Shown one piece after another: positions 14,973 through 22,641 of a DNA stretch of 63,614 nucleotides. Location of the stretch: NCBI RefSeq assembly GCF_009932375.1, contig NZ_BLJG01000001.1, forward strand, positions 1-63,614, read 5' to 3'. Within the stretch, counting starts at the first letter, position 1. Each line of letters begins with the position of its first letter. This DNA is from Pseudomonas juntendi. GTDB taxonomy: Bacteria; Pseudomonadota; Gammaproteobacteria; Pseudomonadales; Pseudomonadaceae. The notes under the pieces were generated by a model that did not search any database, was not told where the DNA came from, and saw only the letters and a program-made list of their open reading frames with translations. A program made the position numbers and the translations under genes.

Positions 14973-17771
14973 TCAGGCCTGGAAGATCCAGCACTTGACG
15001 ATGGGTTGTTTGGTGATCGTGTAATTGCTGCTCTTGGCCTGGTGGGAACGCACGGCACTGTCGACGGCCTTGTTGACCTCGATGAGCTTGTGGGAGCGGG
15101 AATCCTTGAGCCGATCGCGCAACTCGTTGATGTCGGCCAGCTTCTGGCGGTGCTCGGCCGCGCATTTGACGAAGTCGTTGAGGTTGATGGCGATCACGTG
15201 GTCTTTCTTGCTGTGGTTCACCACCGGACCATCGGCGTCGAGGCCCTGCAGGTACTCGTAGACCTCCCAGAATTCCGCTACTACCGGATGGTCCGAGCTG
15301 ATCGAGGCCTGGCGCTCGATCGCCATCCGTACGAGCTGAGCGCGGGTGTGGCTCACCTGGTCATCGCTGAGTGGTAGCACCAGGCTCAGGCAGTCGAGCA
15401 GGGCCATCATTTGCGCGTGGTTGAAGATGATCCGCTCTACGCGGATGTAACCGCTGAGCTTGTTGCCGCAGTGGTGGCAGTGGTTTTCCTCGCCCTGGAA
15501 CGGGGTCTGGCAGACGAAGCAGTGCGAGTGCAAGGCGCGGAGCTTGGCCTCGTACACCGGCAGGCGCTGGGCGAACAGCTCCAGGACCTCAGCCTCCTTG
15601 CGCACAGCTCGCAGCAGGAAGTTGCTCAGCAAGGCGCCGTCTAGGCTGTTCAGCCGATCGGCGGCTGCGCGGCTTTCGACCGTCACCTGTGGGCGCACGA
15701 AGTGCAGCTTCACGATCCGGGTCATGATTGCTTCGGACGCCACTACAGGCGCGTTTTGGCTGATCGCGATCGTCCCGCGAAACGGCGGTTCATAGGTTTC
15801 GTTGCCGGCGGTCTTTACGCCCTTGGTCGCCAGCGTGCCGCCGCCGAAGTAGTCCTTGAGTTCGTCCCACTCGAAGGTTTTCGCGTGACTCTTATCGTCG
15901 CCGCTGCGGTCGGATTCGAGCAGCACCACCGGCATGCCAGATACCTGGCCCATCAAGCGGCTGCGGCCCGCCTTGGTGGACTTGGCCGGGTCGAAGCCTT
16001 CGTACCCTTCGCGGCCGAACAGCTTCCACAGCAAGGTGAGCAGAGTTGTCTTGCCGGCGCCGGCCTCGCCGGTTGCCTCCAGGAACGGGAACGACTGGTA
16101 CTTGTGCCGGATCTGCTCAGCAAAGAGTGAGCCGAACCAGAAGTTCAGGGCGACGATGCCCTGTGCGCCGAAGCAAGTCCACAGCAGGTCCAGCCATTCC
16201 GGGCTATAGCGTTTATCGTCGCGCTGCAGGGCCATTTTCACGCCCTTTTGCAAGCTCTTGAGCTTGAGCTTGCCCATCTCGAAGAACTCCTCCTCGTTGA
16301 CGCCGACGATCTGGCCATCACGGACGGCCACATCATTGAACACATAACAGCCGTACTCGCGGCTGTAGCCGAGGTAGTCGATTGTCTGAACGGTTTTGAT
16401 ACCGAAAAGCTGGTCTTTCATGATCTTGTCCAACTGCTGTCCACTGCCGGTGAACACGGCTCCGGCACCCATGCCGAGAAGTCTTTTCTTGAATTCGCTC
16501 GCGGTGGCAACCTGGCTACCGGTGAAGGTGTTCTTCACAGCGGCGCCGTCGTGTGGGAAGTCGACGCGGAAGAAGTACCAGGACTCGTCAGTGATCTCGT
16601 TTCGCTGGTAATACAGGGCCTTGGGGTAGCAGTTCGCGATCTCGACCACACAGCCGGACATGCGCAGCGCCTTGGCGCGCCGAGCTTTGTCGTTAAGTTG
16701 CTGGTCTTCCTGGCTCTCGCTTGAGTCCAGGGCCTGCATGGCGCTGTTGAACTTGGAAATGTCGAGGCGCCACCAGTAGAGGCGGGAGTCGAAGCCAAAG
16801 TGGAATTCCTCGCGCTCTCGCCACTGGTACATCAGCAGCGCCTTTTCCACCGCGCTCTCCGCGATGAGTAGCGCCCCGTGGTGCTTCGCCTCGTCCAGCT
16901 CGTTCTTGATGCGCTCGGCCCGTGCCTCGTCGTCATCCATGAAGGCCCAGCGCTGGTGCAGATCGTTCCAGTCGACCTTGCGGGCATCTGGCTGGGGGAT
17001 CTGGGCTGCCTCGCAAGTGAAGCCGAGGGCGCGGGCCTGCTTGACCCAGGCCTTGGTGTACTTATGCGCACCTGGTTCGTTGTCGAGCGCCCAGATCAGC
17101 TTGGGCGTCTTACCTTCACAGGTGGTGATCAGCGCCTTGAGTGATTCCTCTGGGTAGGCGTTGGAAGACAGCGCGGCCACGGCGGCGATGCCGTTATGCA
17201 GCAAGGCAATGGCGTCGAAGATGCCCTCAACGATCCACAGCTCCTTGACCTCCTGCAGGTCGAGGCATGGCGGGCACCACCAGTAGCCCTTGTAGCTCTG
17301 GCCAGGTTGGAAGCGCGCCTTCTTCTTGCCGAAGCGGGCCGGCTGGTCGATGAGGCGCTCCCAGTAGCCGCCGTGATCGAGCGGAAAGCGCACCGTTGCC
17401 GACCCGATGCCCAGGTCGCGATCGAAGTAGTTCTCTTGGGTGTACCAGCCGTGGATCAGGCCAGTATTGAAGCCCCGGGCAAATGACAAGTACGCCATGG
17501 CACTGGCCGCTGGAGCCTTGTCGGTTGCTGGGGCGCGCTTGCTCCAGTCGTCGAACAGGTCAGGGTAGATTTCCTTTACCGGCGCCATGTATCGACACTT
17601 TTCCTCGCGGCCGCACCTAATGAACCAGGGGTTGTCGTGACGCGAGAACAGCCGGCGTTGGTTGCACTGAGGGCAGGTGCCCTTTCGCATGTACTCGGTA
17701 CCGGCCATATGCTGCAGGCCGTAGTCGCTCTCAAGGCGCTGCAGCACATCGGCGCGCAGCTGGTGTTCCAT
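14973..17771 (-). CDS. Replication protein: zinc finger, Toprim primase and helicase
   Basis: A ~932-aa replication initiator. The N-terminus has a zinc-binding motif (CPQC...CGREEKC, ~residues 30-60). A Toprim-like primase core (WIVEGIFDAIALL ... IWALDNEPGAHKYT) follows. The C-terminal half holds a superfamily-3-type ATPase (Walker A ATGEAGAGKTTLL, Walker B-like VVLLESD). A second zinc motif (CFVCQ...CHHCG) lies near the end. This is the primase-helicase that replaces P2 gpA in many Pseudomonas phages. The start is ATG 17771; a GTG at 17786 overlapping the previous stop (GTGA) is an alternative. Confidence 0.88.
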   Translation of the reverse strand: MEHQLRADVLQRLESDYGLQHMAGTEYMRKGTCPQCNQRRLFSRHDNPWFIRCGREEKCRYMAPVKEIYPDLFDDWSKRAPATDKAPAASAMAYLSFARGFNTGLIHGWYTQENYFDRDLGIGSATVRFPLDHGGYWERLIDQPARFGKKKARFQPGQSYKGYWWCPPCLDLQEVKELWIVEGIFDAIALLHNGIAAVAALSSNAYPEESLKALITTCEGKTPKLIWALDNEPGAHKYTKAWVKQARALGFTCEAAQIPQPDARKVDWNDLHQRWAFMDDDEARAERIKNELDEAKHHGALLIAESAVEKALLMYQWREREEFHFGFDSRLYWWRLDISKFNSAMQALDSSESQEDQQLNDKARRAKALRMSGCVVEIANCYPKALYYQRNEITDESWYFFRVDFPHDGAAVKNTFTGSQVATASEFKKRLLGMGAGAVFTGSGQQLDKIMKDQLFGIKTVQTIDYLGYSREYGCYVFNDVAVRDGQIVGVNEEEFFEMGKLKLKSLQKGVKMALQRDDKRYSPEWLDLLWTCFGAQGIVALNFWFGSLFAEQIRHKYQSFPFLEATGEAGAGKTTLLTLLWKLFGREGYEGFDPAKSTKAGRSRLMGQVSGMPVVLLESDRSGDDKSHAKTFEWDELKDYFGGGTLATKGVKTAGNETYEPPFRGTIAISQNAPVVASEAIMTRIVKLHFVRPQVTVESRAAADRLNSLDGALLSNFLLRAVRKEAEVLELFAQRLPVYEAKLRALHSHCFVCQTPFQGEENHCHHCGNKLSGYIRVERIIFNHAQMMALLDCLSLVLPLSDDQVSHTRAQLVRMAIERQASISSDHPVVAEFWEVYEYLQGLDADGPVVNHSKKDHVIAINLNDFVKCAAEHRQKLADINELRDRLKDSRSHKLIEVNKAVDSAVRSHQAKSSNYTITKQPIVKCWIFQA

Positions 17772-17782
17772 TGGCTGTCGAA

Positions 17783-18028
17783 TCACCGCGCACGCTCCGT
17801 CGCTGCAGCATTCAACTGTGCTTCCAGGGCCTTGTGAGTGCGGCTGATGCCACGCAGGTGGGGCAGGTCCTCCAGCACTTTGCGGCCGCGTTTGCCGCTC
17901 GGGACGTTGCGGTACCGATCGGAGTACCAAACCTCCGACATGGCATGGGTGTACTGGCCGGCGAGCCACTGCAGGTATTGCTTAGCCTGCTGCTCGTCCA
18001 GGGTGAGTTGGATGGTGATGTTGCTCAT
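17783..18028 (-). CDS. Hypothetical phage protein, 81 aa
   Basis: A basic, helical protein (TLDEQQAKQYLQWLAGQYTH) with an arginine-rich middle. Start ATG 18028; the stop abuts the replication gene. The position suggests a role in early replication. I recognise no family. Confidence 0.65.
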   Translation of the reverse strand: MSNITIQLTLDEQQAKQYLQWLAGQYTHAMSEVWYSDRYRNVPSGKRGRKVLEDLPHLRGISRTHKALEAQLNAAATERAR

Positions 18029-18104
18029 TTCGGCCACCAGTAGGATGCAGTTTCCCCTTACCCACGCGGTACGGGGCATCGGGAAGGGGTTTATTCGGGG
18101 TGTT

Positions 18105-18473
18105 TCAGGCGTTGCAGTTGTAACGCATGCGGCGGGGTAGATAGCGTGCGGGCACCTGGTAGCGGTGCTGTGTAACCGTGTCCAACAAGATCAGGCTGGG
18201 CCTGAAGATCCCGCTGGATGCACACACGCCGATCATTTGCAGGCGCTTGGTGGTCTTGCTTTCGAATTCAGCGACGGCCAGCTCGGCAATCCGCTGCACC
18301 AGGTGCGCCGGCACTTCCAGTGAATGCGACAGGTATTGGCTGCAGCTCTGCAGGACCTGGTGATCGCCTGACAGATGCAGGCCTTCGCGGCGGAACAGGT
18401 AAGCCACTGCGGCTTGCTGCATAGCGGCCCGGTAGTCGGTTTCGTGGTTGGTGATCAGGGCAACGGCGTTCAT
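18105..18473 (-). CDS. Hypothetical phage early protein, 122 aa
   Basis: Starts at ATG 18473, overlapping the Ogr gene by 4 bp. The product is soluble and has no recognised motif (ETDYRAAMQQAAVAYLFRRE; LEVPAHLVQRIAELAVAEFE). It is part of the leftward early operon. Confidence 0.65.
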   Translation of the reverse strand: MNAVALITNHETDYRAAMQQAAVAYLFRREGLHLSGDHQVLQSCSQYLSHSLEVPAHLVQRIAELAVAEFESKTTKRLQMIGVCASSGIFRPSLILLDTVTQHRYQVPARYLPRRMRYNCNA

Positions 18474-18772
18474 GCGAGTGCTTCCTCCATGTCCAACTGG
18501 TCCAGCAGGTCGGGTTGATCATCAGTTGCAGCAGATTTCATGGCTTGGCGCCGGAGAGCGGCAGGTGCCACCGGCAGGCGAACAGAAGGGTTCGGCATGC
18601 CGCTTGGGCTCATCTCATGGGTCATTTCAAACTGGGCACGCACAGACCAGCCGCAGGCCTCGTTCACGCACTGCAGGTAGGCAATGCGTAAGAAAATATG
18701 GGTTCCCTCACTGGTGCGGATTCGCATCTTGCTGCTGCAATGCGGGCATACGAGCTTGTAGGCGCTGCTCAC
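18470..18772 (-). CDS. ogr: Ogr/Delta-type late gene activator
   Basis: A 100-aa zinc-finger protein of the Ogr/Delta family, which recruits RNA polymerase to P2 late promoters. The finger is built by CPHC (~residue 10) and CVNEACGW (~35), i.e. C-x2-C...C-x4-C, with KMRIRTSEGTHIFLRIAYLQ between. It is longer than P2 Ogr (72 aa) by a C-terminal tail. Overlaps on both sides place it in the early operon, rather than next to gene D as in P2, so its control may differ. Confidence 0.88.
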   Translation of the reverse strand: MSSAYKLVCPHCSSKMRIRTSEGTHIFLRIAYLQCVNEACGWSVRAQFEMTHEMSPSGMPNPSVRLPVAPAALRRQAMKSAATDDQPDLLDQLDMEEALA

Positions 18773-19251
18773 ATCGACCCCCTGACATTCGCAGCACTGT
18801 AAAGCTGGATGGTTGCGGCCACCTCTGCGGTACGAGCCGCGAAGTAGCGTGTCAGTGCCTGGATGATGGCCAGCGCTTCGCAGGCTTCGATGACACCGTC
18901 CTCGATCGAGGCCGCGATAAGCTGGTCGATCTGTCCCAGCTTTGCGTCGGTTCTCAAAGAGCGCTTGAAGAGCTCGACGTTGTCCAGGTCCTCGGTTTTC
19001 GTCAGTGGCACGAACATGCCGCCGTACAGCCTGGCAATGAACTCCGGCAGATGTGTCGTTCTGGCGTCCTGCTCCAGTTGGTGGATCTGGTCGTAGCTCA
19101 ATGGGCGGCTGCCGGCGTTCTCGTAAATGCGGTTATCGAACTGCTTCAGCTGGTAGCCGAGGCGTGCTGCCGCACACTCACGACCGCCTGGGTATGCGCA
19201 CACAATGGCGCTTACTACCTGGCGCAGGCTTTCTAGAACGGGGGTCTTCAT
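18769..19251 (-). CDS. CII/YmfL-like phage regulator
   Basis: A 160-aa protein (start ATG 19251; the open frame runs further up without a ribosome site). The N-terminal half, VLESLRQVVSAIVCAYPGGR followed by AAARLGYQLKQFDNRIYEN, has the CII/YmfL helix-turn-helix form, and the C-terminal half is helical. CII-like proteins choose between lysis and lysogeny by activating early promoters. It overlaps ogr by 4 bp. Confidence 0.7.
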   Translation of the reverse strand: MKTPVLESLRQVVSAIVCAYPGGRECAAARLGYQLKQFDNRIYENAGSRPLSYDQIHQLEQDARTTHLPEFIARLYGGMFVPLTKTEDLDNVELFKRSLRTDAKLGQIDQLIAASIEDGVIEACEALAIIQALTRYFAARTAEVAATIQLYSAANVRGSM

Positions 19252-19280
19252 GTTCTGGTTTCTTCCTTGGGCCAGGGTGG

Positions 19281-19493
19281 CTAGTTTTCGGTGTCGCCGT
19301 CTTTGATGCCGAGCAGGACAGCTGCCCGGTGAGATTCGCCTCGAAGGCACTTCTTTTGCCCATTGAGGACGGCGTAGACGGTGGAGGGGGTGAGCCCATG
19401 CTGCTCGGCCCATTGCTTCGCTGAGATTCCTTGTCGCGCGATTCGAGCGCGTGCCTCTTGGCATGCTTGCTCGGTGGGGTAGCTGTTGGGCAT
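19281..19493 (-). CDS. Cro/Cox-like DNA-binding protein
   Basis: A 70-aa protein with a helix-turn-helix (SAKQWAEQHGLTPSTVYAVLNG, ~residues 25-46). It is the first gene of the leftward early operon and faces the divergent repressor gene across the operator region. By position it is the Cro or Cox analogue that shuts off the repressor and favours lytic growth. Confidence 0.75.
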   Translation of the reverse strand: MPNSYPTEQACQEARARIARQGISAKQWAEQHGLTPSTVYAVLNGQKKCLRGESHRAAVLLGIKDGDTEN

Positions 19494-19500
19494 AGTCTCG

Positions 19501-19563
19501 GTTCGTGTGATTTCGTGTGGTTTCGTGTGATGCTGTGGCGATTATTTCCCTCGTTTGAGGGAA
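19501..19563. promoter_or_regulatory. Lysis/lysogeny operator region
   Basis: Three tandem 10-bp repeats (gttcgtgtga, tttcgtgtgg, tttcgtgtga at 19501-19530) lie in exact helical phase. A palindrome ttccctc-gttt-gagggaa follows at 19546-19563. Both sit in the 82-bp gap between the divergent Cro-like and CI-like genes, so they are probably the binding sites of these two proteins. Confidence 0.65.
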
Positions 19564-19575
19564 TGTCAATTGCCT

Positions 19576-19917
19576 ATGGAGACATTTGTGGGAATTGGCG
19601 AACGCCTGAAAGAAGAACGAGAGCGGCTGGGTTTAAACCAGACGGACTTTGCCGCGCTCGCAGGGGCGTCGAAAAACACCCAGTACAACTACGAAAAGGG
19701 TGAGCGGAGCCCGGATGCCAACTACATGGCCGCAGCTGCAGTGCAGGGAGTGGATGTCCTGTACGTGATTACAGGCGTGAGAACGCCGCAAGCCTCCTCC
19801 AGCTTCACAGCAGAGGAGACGGAGTTTGTGGAGATCTTGAGATCTCTGGATGAGACCGACCGGGCTGTGATGAGTCGGACGGCCAGGGCCTTCGCAAAAG
19901 CCAGCGCTTTGAAGTGA
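19576..19917 (+). CDS. CI-type phage repressor
   Basis: A 113-aa Xre-family repressor. The helix-turn-helix IGERLKEERERLGLNQTDFA/GASKNTQYNYEKGERSP is at residues 6-50, and the remaining ~60 residues form a short oligomerisation tail; there is no LexA/S24 peptidase domain, so control by RecA cleavage is unlikely. The start is ATG 19576; the frame is also open from TTG 19555. It is divergent from the Cro-like gene and should keep the prophage silent. Confidence 0.85.
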   Translation: METFVGIGERLKEERERLGLNQTDFAALAGASKNTQYNYEKGERSPDANYMAAAAVQGVDVLYVITGVRTPQASSSFTAEETEFVEILRSLDETDRAVMSRTARAFAKASALK

Positions 19918-19994
19918 CATGCGGCTGGCGCTAGTCAGTCGAAATGGATTGCTGTTGCCGGCCATGGGGGCCGGTCGATTGTCGAGGACGATGT

Positions 19995-20663
19995 ATGGAT
20001 AACGTGGTTGGGGTCATGTGCCTCGCCGTTGGCGCGGGCACCTGGTGGTGGCTCGCGGGGCGTATGAAGAAACGCGGCAGTGGCTGGCTGACCAGGCAGG
20101 TTGCAGGCAGCTTCGCATGTTGCTTTATGGCGGTGGTCGTTGCCGGAATTGCAGTTTCAACGGGGATGGTGGAAAGCAAAGCACCAGAGCAATCAAAGGT
20201 TCAGGCCGTTACGGAGCAACATGCCACTCCCGACAAAGTTGAACTGAAAACTTTGGGAATGACGCCGGCTGCCTATGCGGAACGCATTAACCCGTTGCTG
20301 GAGAGGTATGAAAAGCCATACCGAGTTGATCCAACTGAAATTACCAAAGGCGAAGTCCAGGACATTCTGAAAACTAGCCTAGGTCCATACACATCACTTA
20401 TTGCGGCTGTGTCGAAAGAGACTGGTGAACTGGTTGACGTGACCCTGATTGGCGCAGGTGATGGCAAGCCTATGTCAGGGATCGAAATCATGCTGATCGC
20501 CAGCGCGGCCCTCGCCGCAGCTGCGCCGGATGCGGATTATCGCGAAGTTTTCAAGAAGCTTCCGGACATGCTGAAAGGGAGCGATCAAACCTATGGACAG
20601 GTCAAGTTGAGCGTCAAGCCAACAGACATGATGGGCACCTGGTTTATGGCTGCCCCTATATAG
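19995..20663 (+). CDS. Membrane-anchored prophage protein, 222 aa
   Basis: The start ATG 19995 has agga upstream. Two N-terminal hydrophobic segments (VVGVMCLAVGAGTWWWLAG and SFACCFMAVVVAGIAVST) are followed by a ~150-residue soluble domain, perhaps periplasmic. It is on the same strand as the repressor and therefore probably expressed in the lysogen, which makes it a candidate lysogenic-conversion gene. I recognise no family. Confidence 0.7.
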   Translation: MDNVVGVMCLAVGAGTWWWLAGRMKKRGSGWLTRQVAGSFACCFMAVVVAGIAVSTGMVESKAPEQSKVQAVTEQHATPDKVELKTLGMTPAAYAERINPLLERYEKPYRVDPTEITKGEVQDILKTSLGPYTSLIAAVSKETGELVDVTLIGAGDGKPMSGIEIMLIASAALAAAAPDADYREVFKKLPDMLKGSDQTYGQVKLSVKPTDMMGTWFMAAPI

Positions 20664-20755
20664 TCCATCGGTGAAATTTTCGGTTTCTTCGACTTTCCAT
20701 TTGTTTTTGTGCGGCATCTCCGATGCCGCATATGTCTTATGGAAATGGAGTACCT

Positions 20756-20875
20756 ATGATGGAAAACCTTACCCAGTTGGAACGCCTCTTTATCGAACTT
20801 CTGCGCGACCTGGACGAGCAGGGAAAAGAAGATTTGATGAGGATGTTGGAGGTGCTCTCGCAGTCGGCTGAGTAA
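20756..20875 (+). CDS. Small helical phage protein, 39 aa
   Basis: This short gene starts at ATG 20756 with ggag 6 nt upstream and encodes MMENLTQLERLFIELLRD plus a further acidic helix (EDLMRMLEVLSQSAE). It has a good ribosome site and ends just before a strong terminator, so it is probably real. Similar ~40-aa proteins occur at this place in related prophages (from memory). Confidence 0.6.
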   Translation: MMENLTQLERLFIELLRDLDEQGKEDLMRMLEVLSQSAE

Positions 20876-20888
20876 CGGAGCAGTAGGG

Positions 20889-20918
20889 GAAGCCTGGCAC
20901 TTTGCCGGGCTTCTTTTT
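20889..20918. terminator. Intrinsic terminator between repressor operon and gene D
   Basis: Arms gaagcctggca and tgccgggcttc (20889-20899, 20903-20913) with a 3-nt loop, followed by ttttt at 20914-20918. It ends plus-strand transcription from the repressor side and lies directly past the end of the leftward late operon. Confidence 0.85.
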
Positions 20919-20920
20919 GC

Positions 20921-22198
20921 TCAGTATTTCTTATCCTGAAGCTTCTTCCATTCCCGATCGGCTGCCTTCTGCGCAGCCTCCTTGCTGTCGTACACCCGCT
21001 TAATGCGCTTCGGCACCGTCGATTGTCCCGCCACCACTGACGTCTCCTTGCCCGTCGCTTTGTCTCTGTAGAACGCCACCACTCCGGTGTAGGTGCCATT
21101 CTTCGGCTCCTCGAACAAGGAATCGACGCTGTCCTCCGGCAGCTTGCTTTCCAGTTCCAGGCTGGTGGTGAAGCCGGCGTCGGCGGTGAGGCTGTGCTGC
21201 ACATTGCCGCCGTACCAGACGATGGCGTCGATTTCATTCTTCACCCCCCGAAGGCTGTAGGTCAGCTCCGGGATCAGATCGGCCCGGCCCTTGGCCAGGT
21301 TGTAGCTTAGGGTCGCACTGCCGCGCTGCAGACGGTTCAGCTCCGATCGGGCAGCTCGCAGTGCCGAGTCGCGGTCGCTGAAGGTGTGCCGTAAGTCTTT
21401 CAGCTTGTCGCCACCGCCGGCAATCGCCTCCTGTTTCTTCGTGCTGCCCACGTCGTAGTAGTAGGCCTTCACCCCGTCATAGCTGTCGCGGTCGGCCTGC
21501 AGGAAACGGTGGCCGTCGCCGTCGCGCCGGGTCAGCGTGACATGGGGTAGGGCGGTGCCCTTGGCGGTCTTGCCGCCGCCGGCCGGCAGGCAAACCAGGC
21601 AGCCGGCTTTGACCGTGACCACTGCGTCGTGCAGCTCGCCCAGGCGGGTCAGCAGGTTGGCGTCGGATTCGTTGGCCTGGTCCAGGTGCTTTACGGCGCG
21701 CGCGGCAACGGCTTCGGCAATGCTGGTCTTGAGGTCGTTCGCGCCTGCGATATCGCTGAGCACCTGCCCAAGGGTGGTGCCGCTCCAACTGCGTTCGCGC
21801 TTGGTCTTTAAGCCTTTGCGCAGGTCCGCCGATCGAGCGCGGATGTTCAGCATGTCGGGTGACCCGCTGTGCTCAGTTTCATCAACGGTGTACGAGCCTT
21901 TGTACACCAGGCCTGTGTCGGTCCAGCCCAGCCACAGCTGCACCACGGCGCCCCTGGGCGGGATCTCCAGCAGGCCGTCATAGTCGGAGAGGCTCAGGCT
22001 CAACTGGTCCGCCTCGAGGCCGCGGTTGTCGGTCAGCTGCAGGCTGATCAGCCTTGGGCTGATCTCTCGTGCCATGTCCTTGCCAGCGACGGTCAGCCGG
22101 TACGCCGGTATCGACTGCCGCGCATCTCGGCGCATTTCTTCCCGGGCGTCCTGCATGTAGGCGGCTACCCGTAGCTCCTCATCCGTCAACCCGATCAC
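20921..22198 (-). CDS. D: Tail protein gpD (late control D)
   Basis: A 425-aa P2 gpD homologue, the tail-tip hub protein related to T4 gp27. Landmarks are the N-terminal PAYRLTVAGKDMAREISPRL, the LSDYDGLLEIPPRGAVVQLWLGW fold and the FTTSLELESKLPEDSVDSLF C-terminal region. It is the last gene of the FI-D tail operon and overlaps U by 4 bp. The C-terminal ~60 residues (AFYRDKATGKETSVVAGQST ... EWKKLQDKKY) form a basic extension. Confidence 0.92.
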   Translation of the reverse strand: MIGLTDEELRVAAYMQDAREEMRRDARQSIPAYRLTVAGKDMAREISPRLISLQLTDNRGLEADQLSLSLSDYDGLLEIPPRGAVVQLWLGWTDTGLVYKGSYTVDETEHSGSPDMLNIRARSADLRKGLKTKRERSWSGTTLGQVLSDIAGANDLKTSIAEAVAARAVKHLDQANESDANLLTRLGELHDAVVTVKAGCLVCLPAGGGKTAKGTALPHVTLTRRDGDGHRFLQADRDSYDGVKAYYYDVGSTKKQEAIAGGGDKLKDLRHTFSDRDSALRAARSELNRLQRGSATLSYNLAKGRADLIPELTYSLRGVKNEIDAIVWYGGNVQHSLTADAGFTTSLELESKLPEDSVDSLFEEPKNGTYTGVVAFYRDKATGKETSVVAGQSTVPKRIKRVYDSKEAAQKAADREWKKLQDKKY

Positions 22199-22635
22199 AG
22201 CACGTCCCTCAGAATCGTCGAGTTCCGGTTTGCCGTGCCGGACATGAGGTCGATCCTGCCGGCGTCAATTCGCTTCAGAGAGAGGCTGAACTCGATGCGT
22301 CTGGGCATGCCGTCGGAGAAGAACAGGGTCTGCGTCTCGCTCAGGCTTTCGATCACATACAGGCCGCGCATCCGCCCTGTGCCGTCCACCATGGGCCAGC
22401 CGCGGCCAGTGTTGGCCATGCCGCGCAACTCATCCAGGCTGACTACATCGCCGGCCAGCTCGGGCAGGATCACGCCGGGCAGGGTGATCTGGTCCTCGCC
22501 CCGGCCTACGAACTGGCGTGCCGGCTGAGCGCCGACCCGATTGCTGCTGGCGAAGCGCCAATCGGTTTGGCGTTGCAGCTCCTGGTAGGCGAGAGTGTTC
22601 ACACTGAAAACGAACATGCCCAGGGCGAGCATCAT
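22195..22635 (-). CDS. U: Tail protein gpU
   Basis: A 146-aa P2 gpU-type protein, needed to finish the tail at the end next to the head. It begins MMLALGMFVFSVNTLAYQEL, which is characteristic of the family. Tight spacing to T upstream and overlap with D downstream. Confidence 0.9.
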   Translation of the reverse strand: MMLALGMFVFSVNTLAYQELQRQTDWRFASSNRVGAQPARQFVGRGEDQITLPGVILPELAGDVVSLDELRGMANTGRGWPMVDGTGRMRGLYVIESLSETQTLFFSDGMPRRIEFSLSLKRIDAGRIDLMSGTANRNSTILRDVL

Positions 22636-22641
22636 CTTGAG

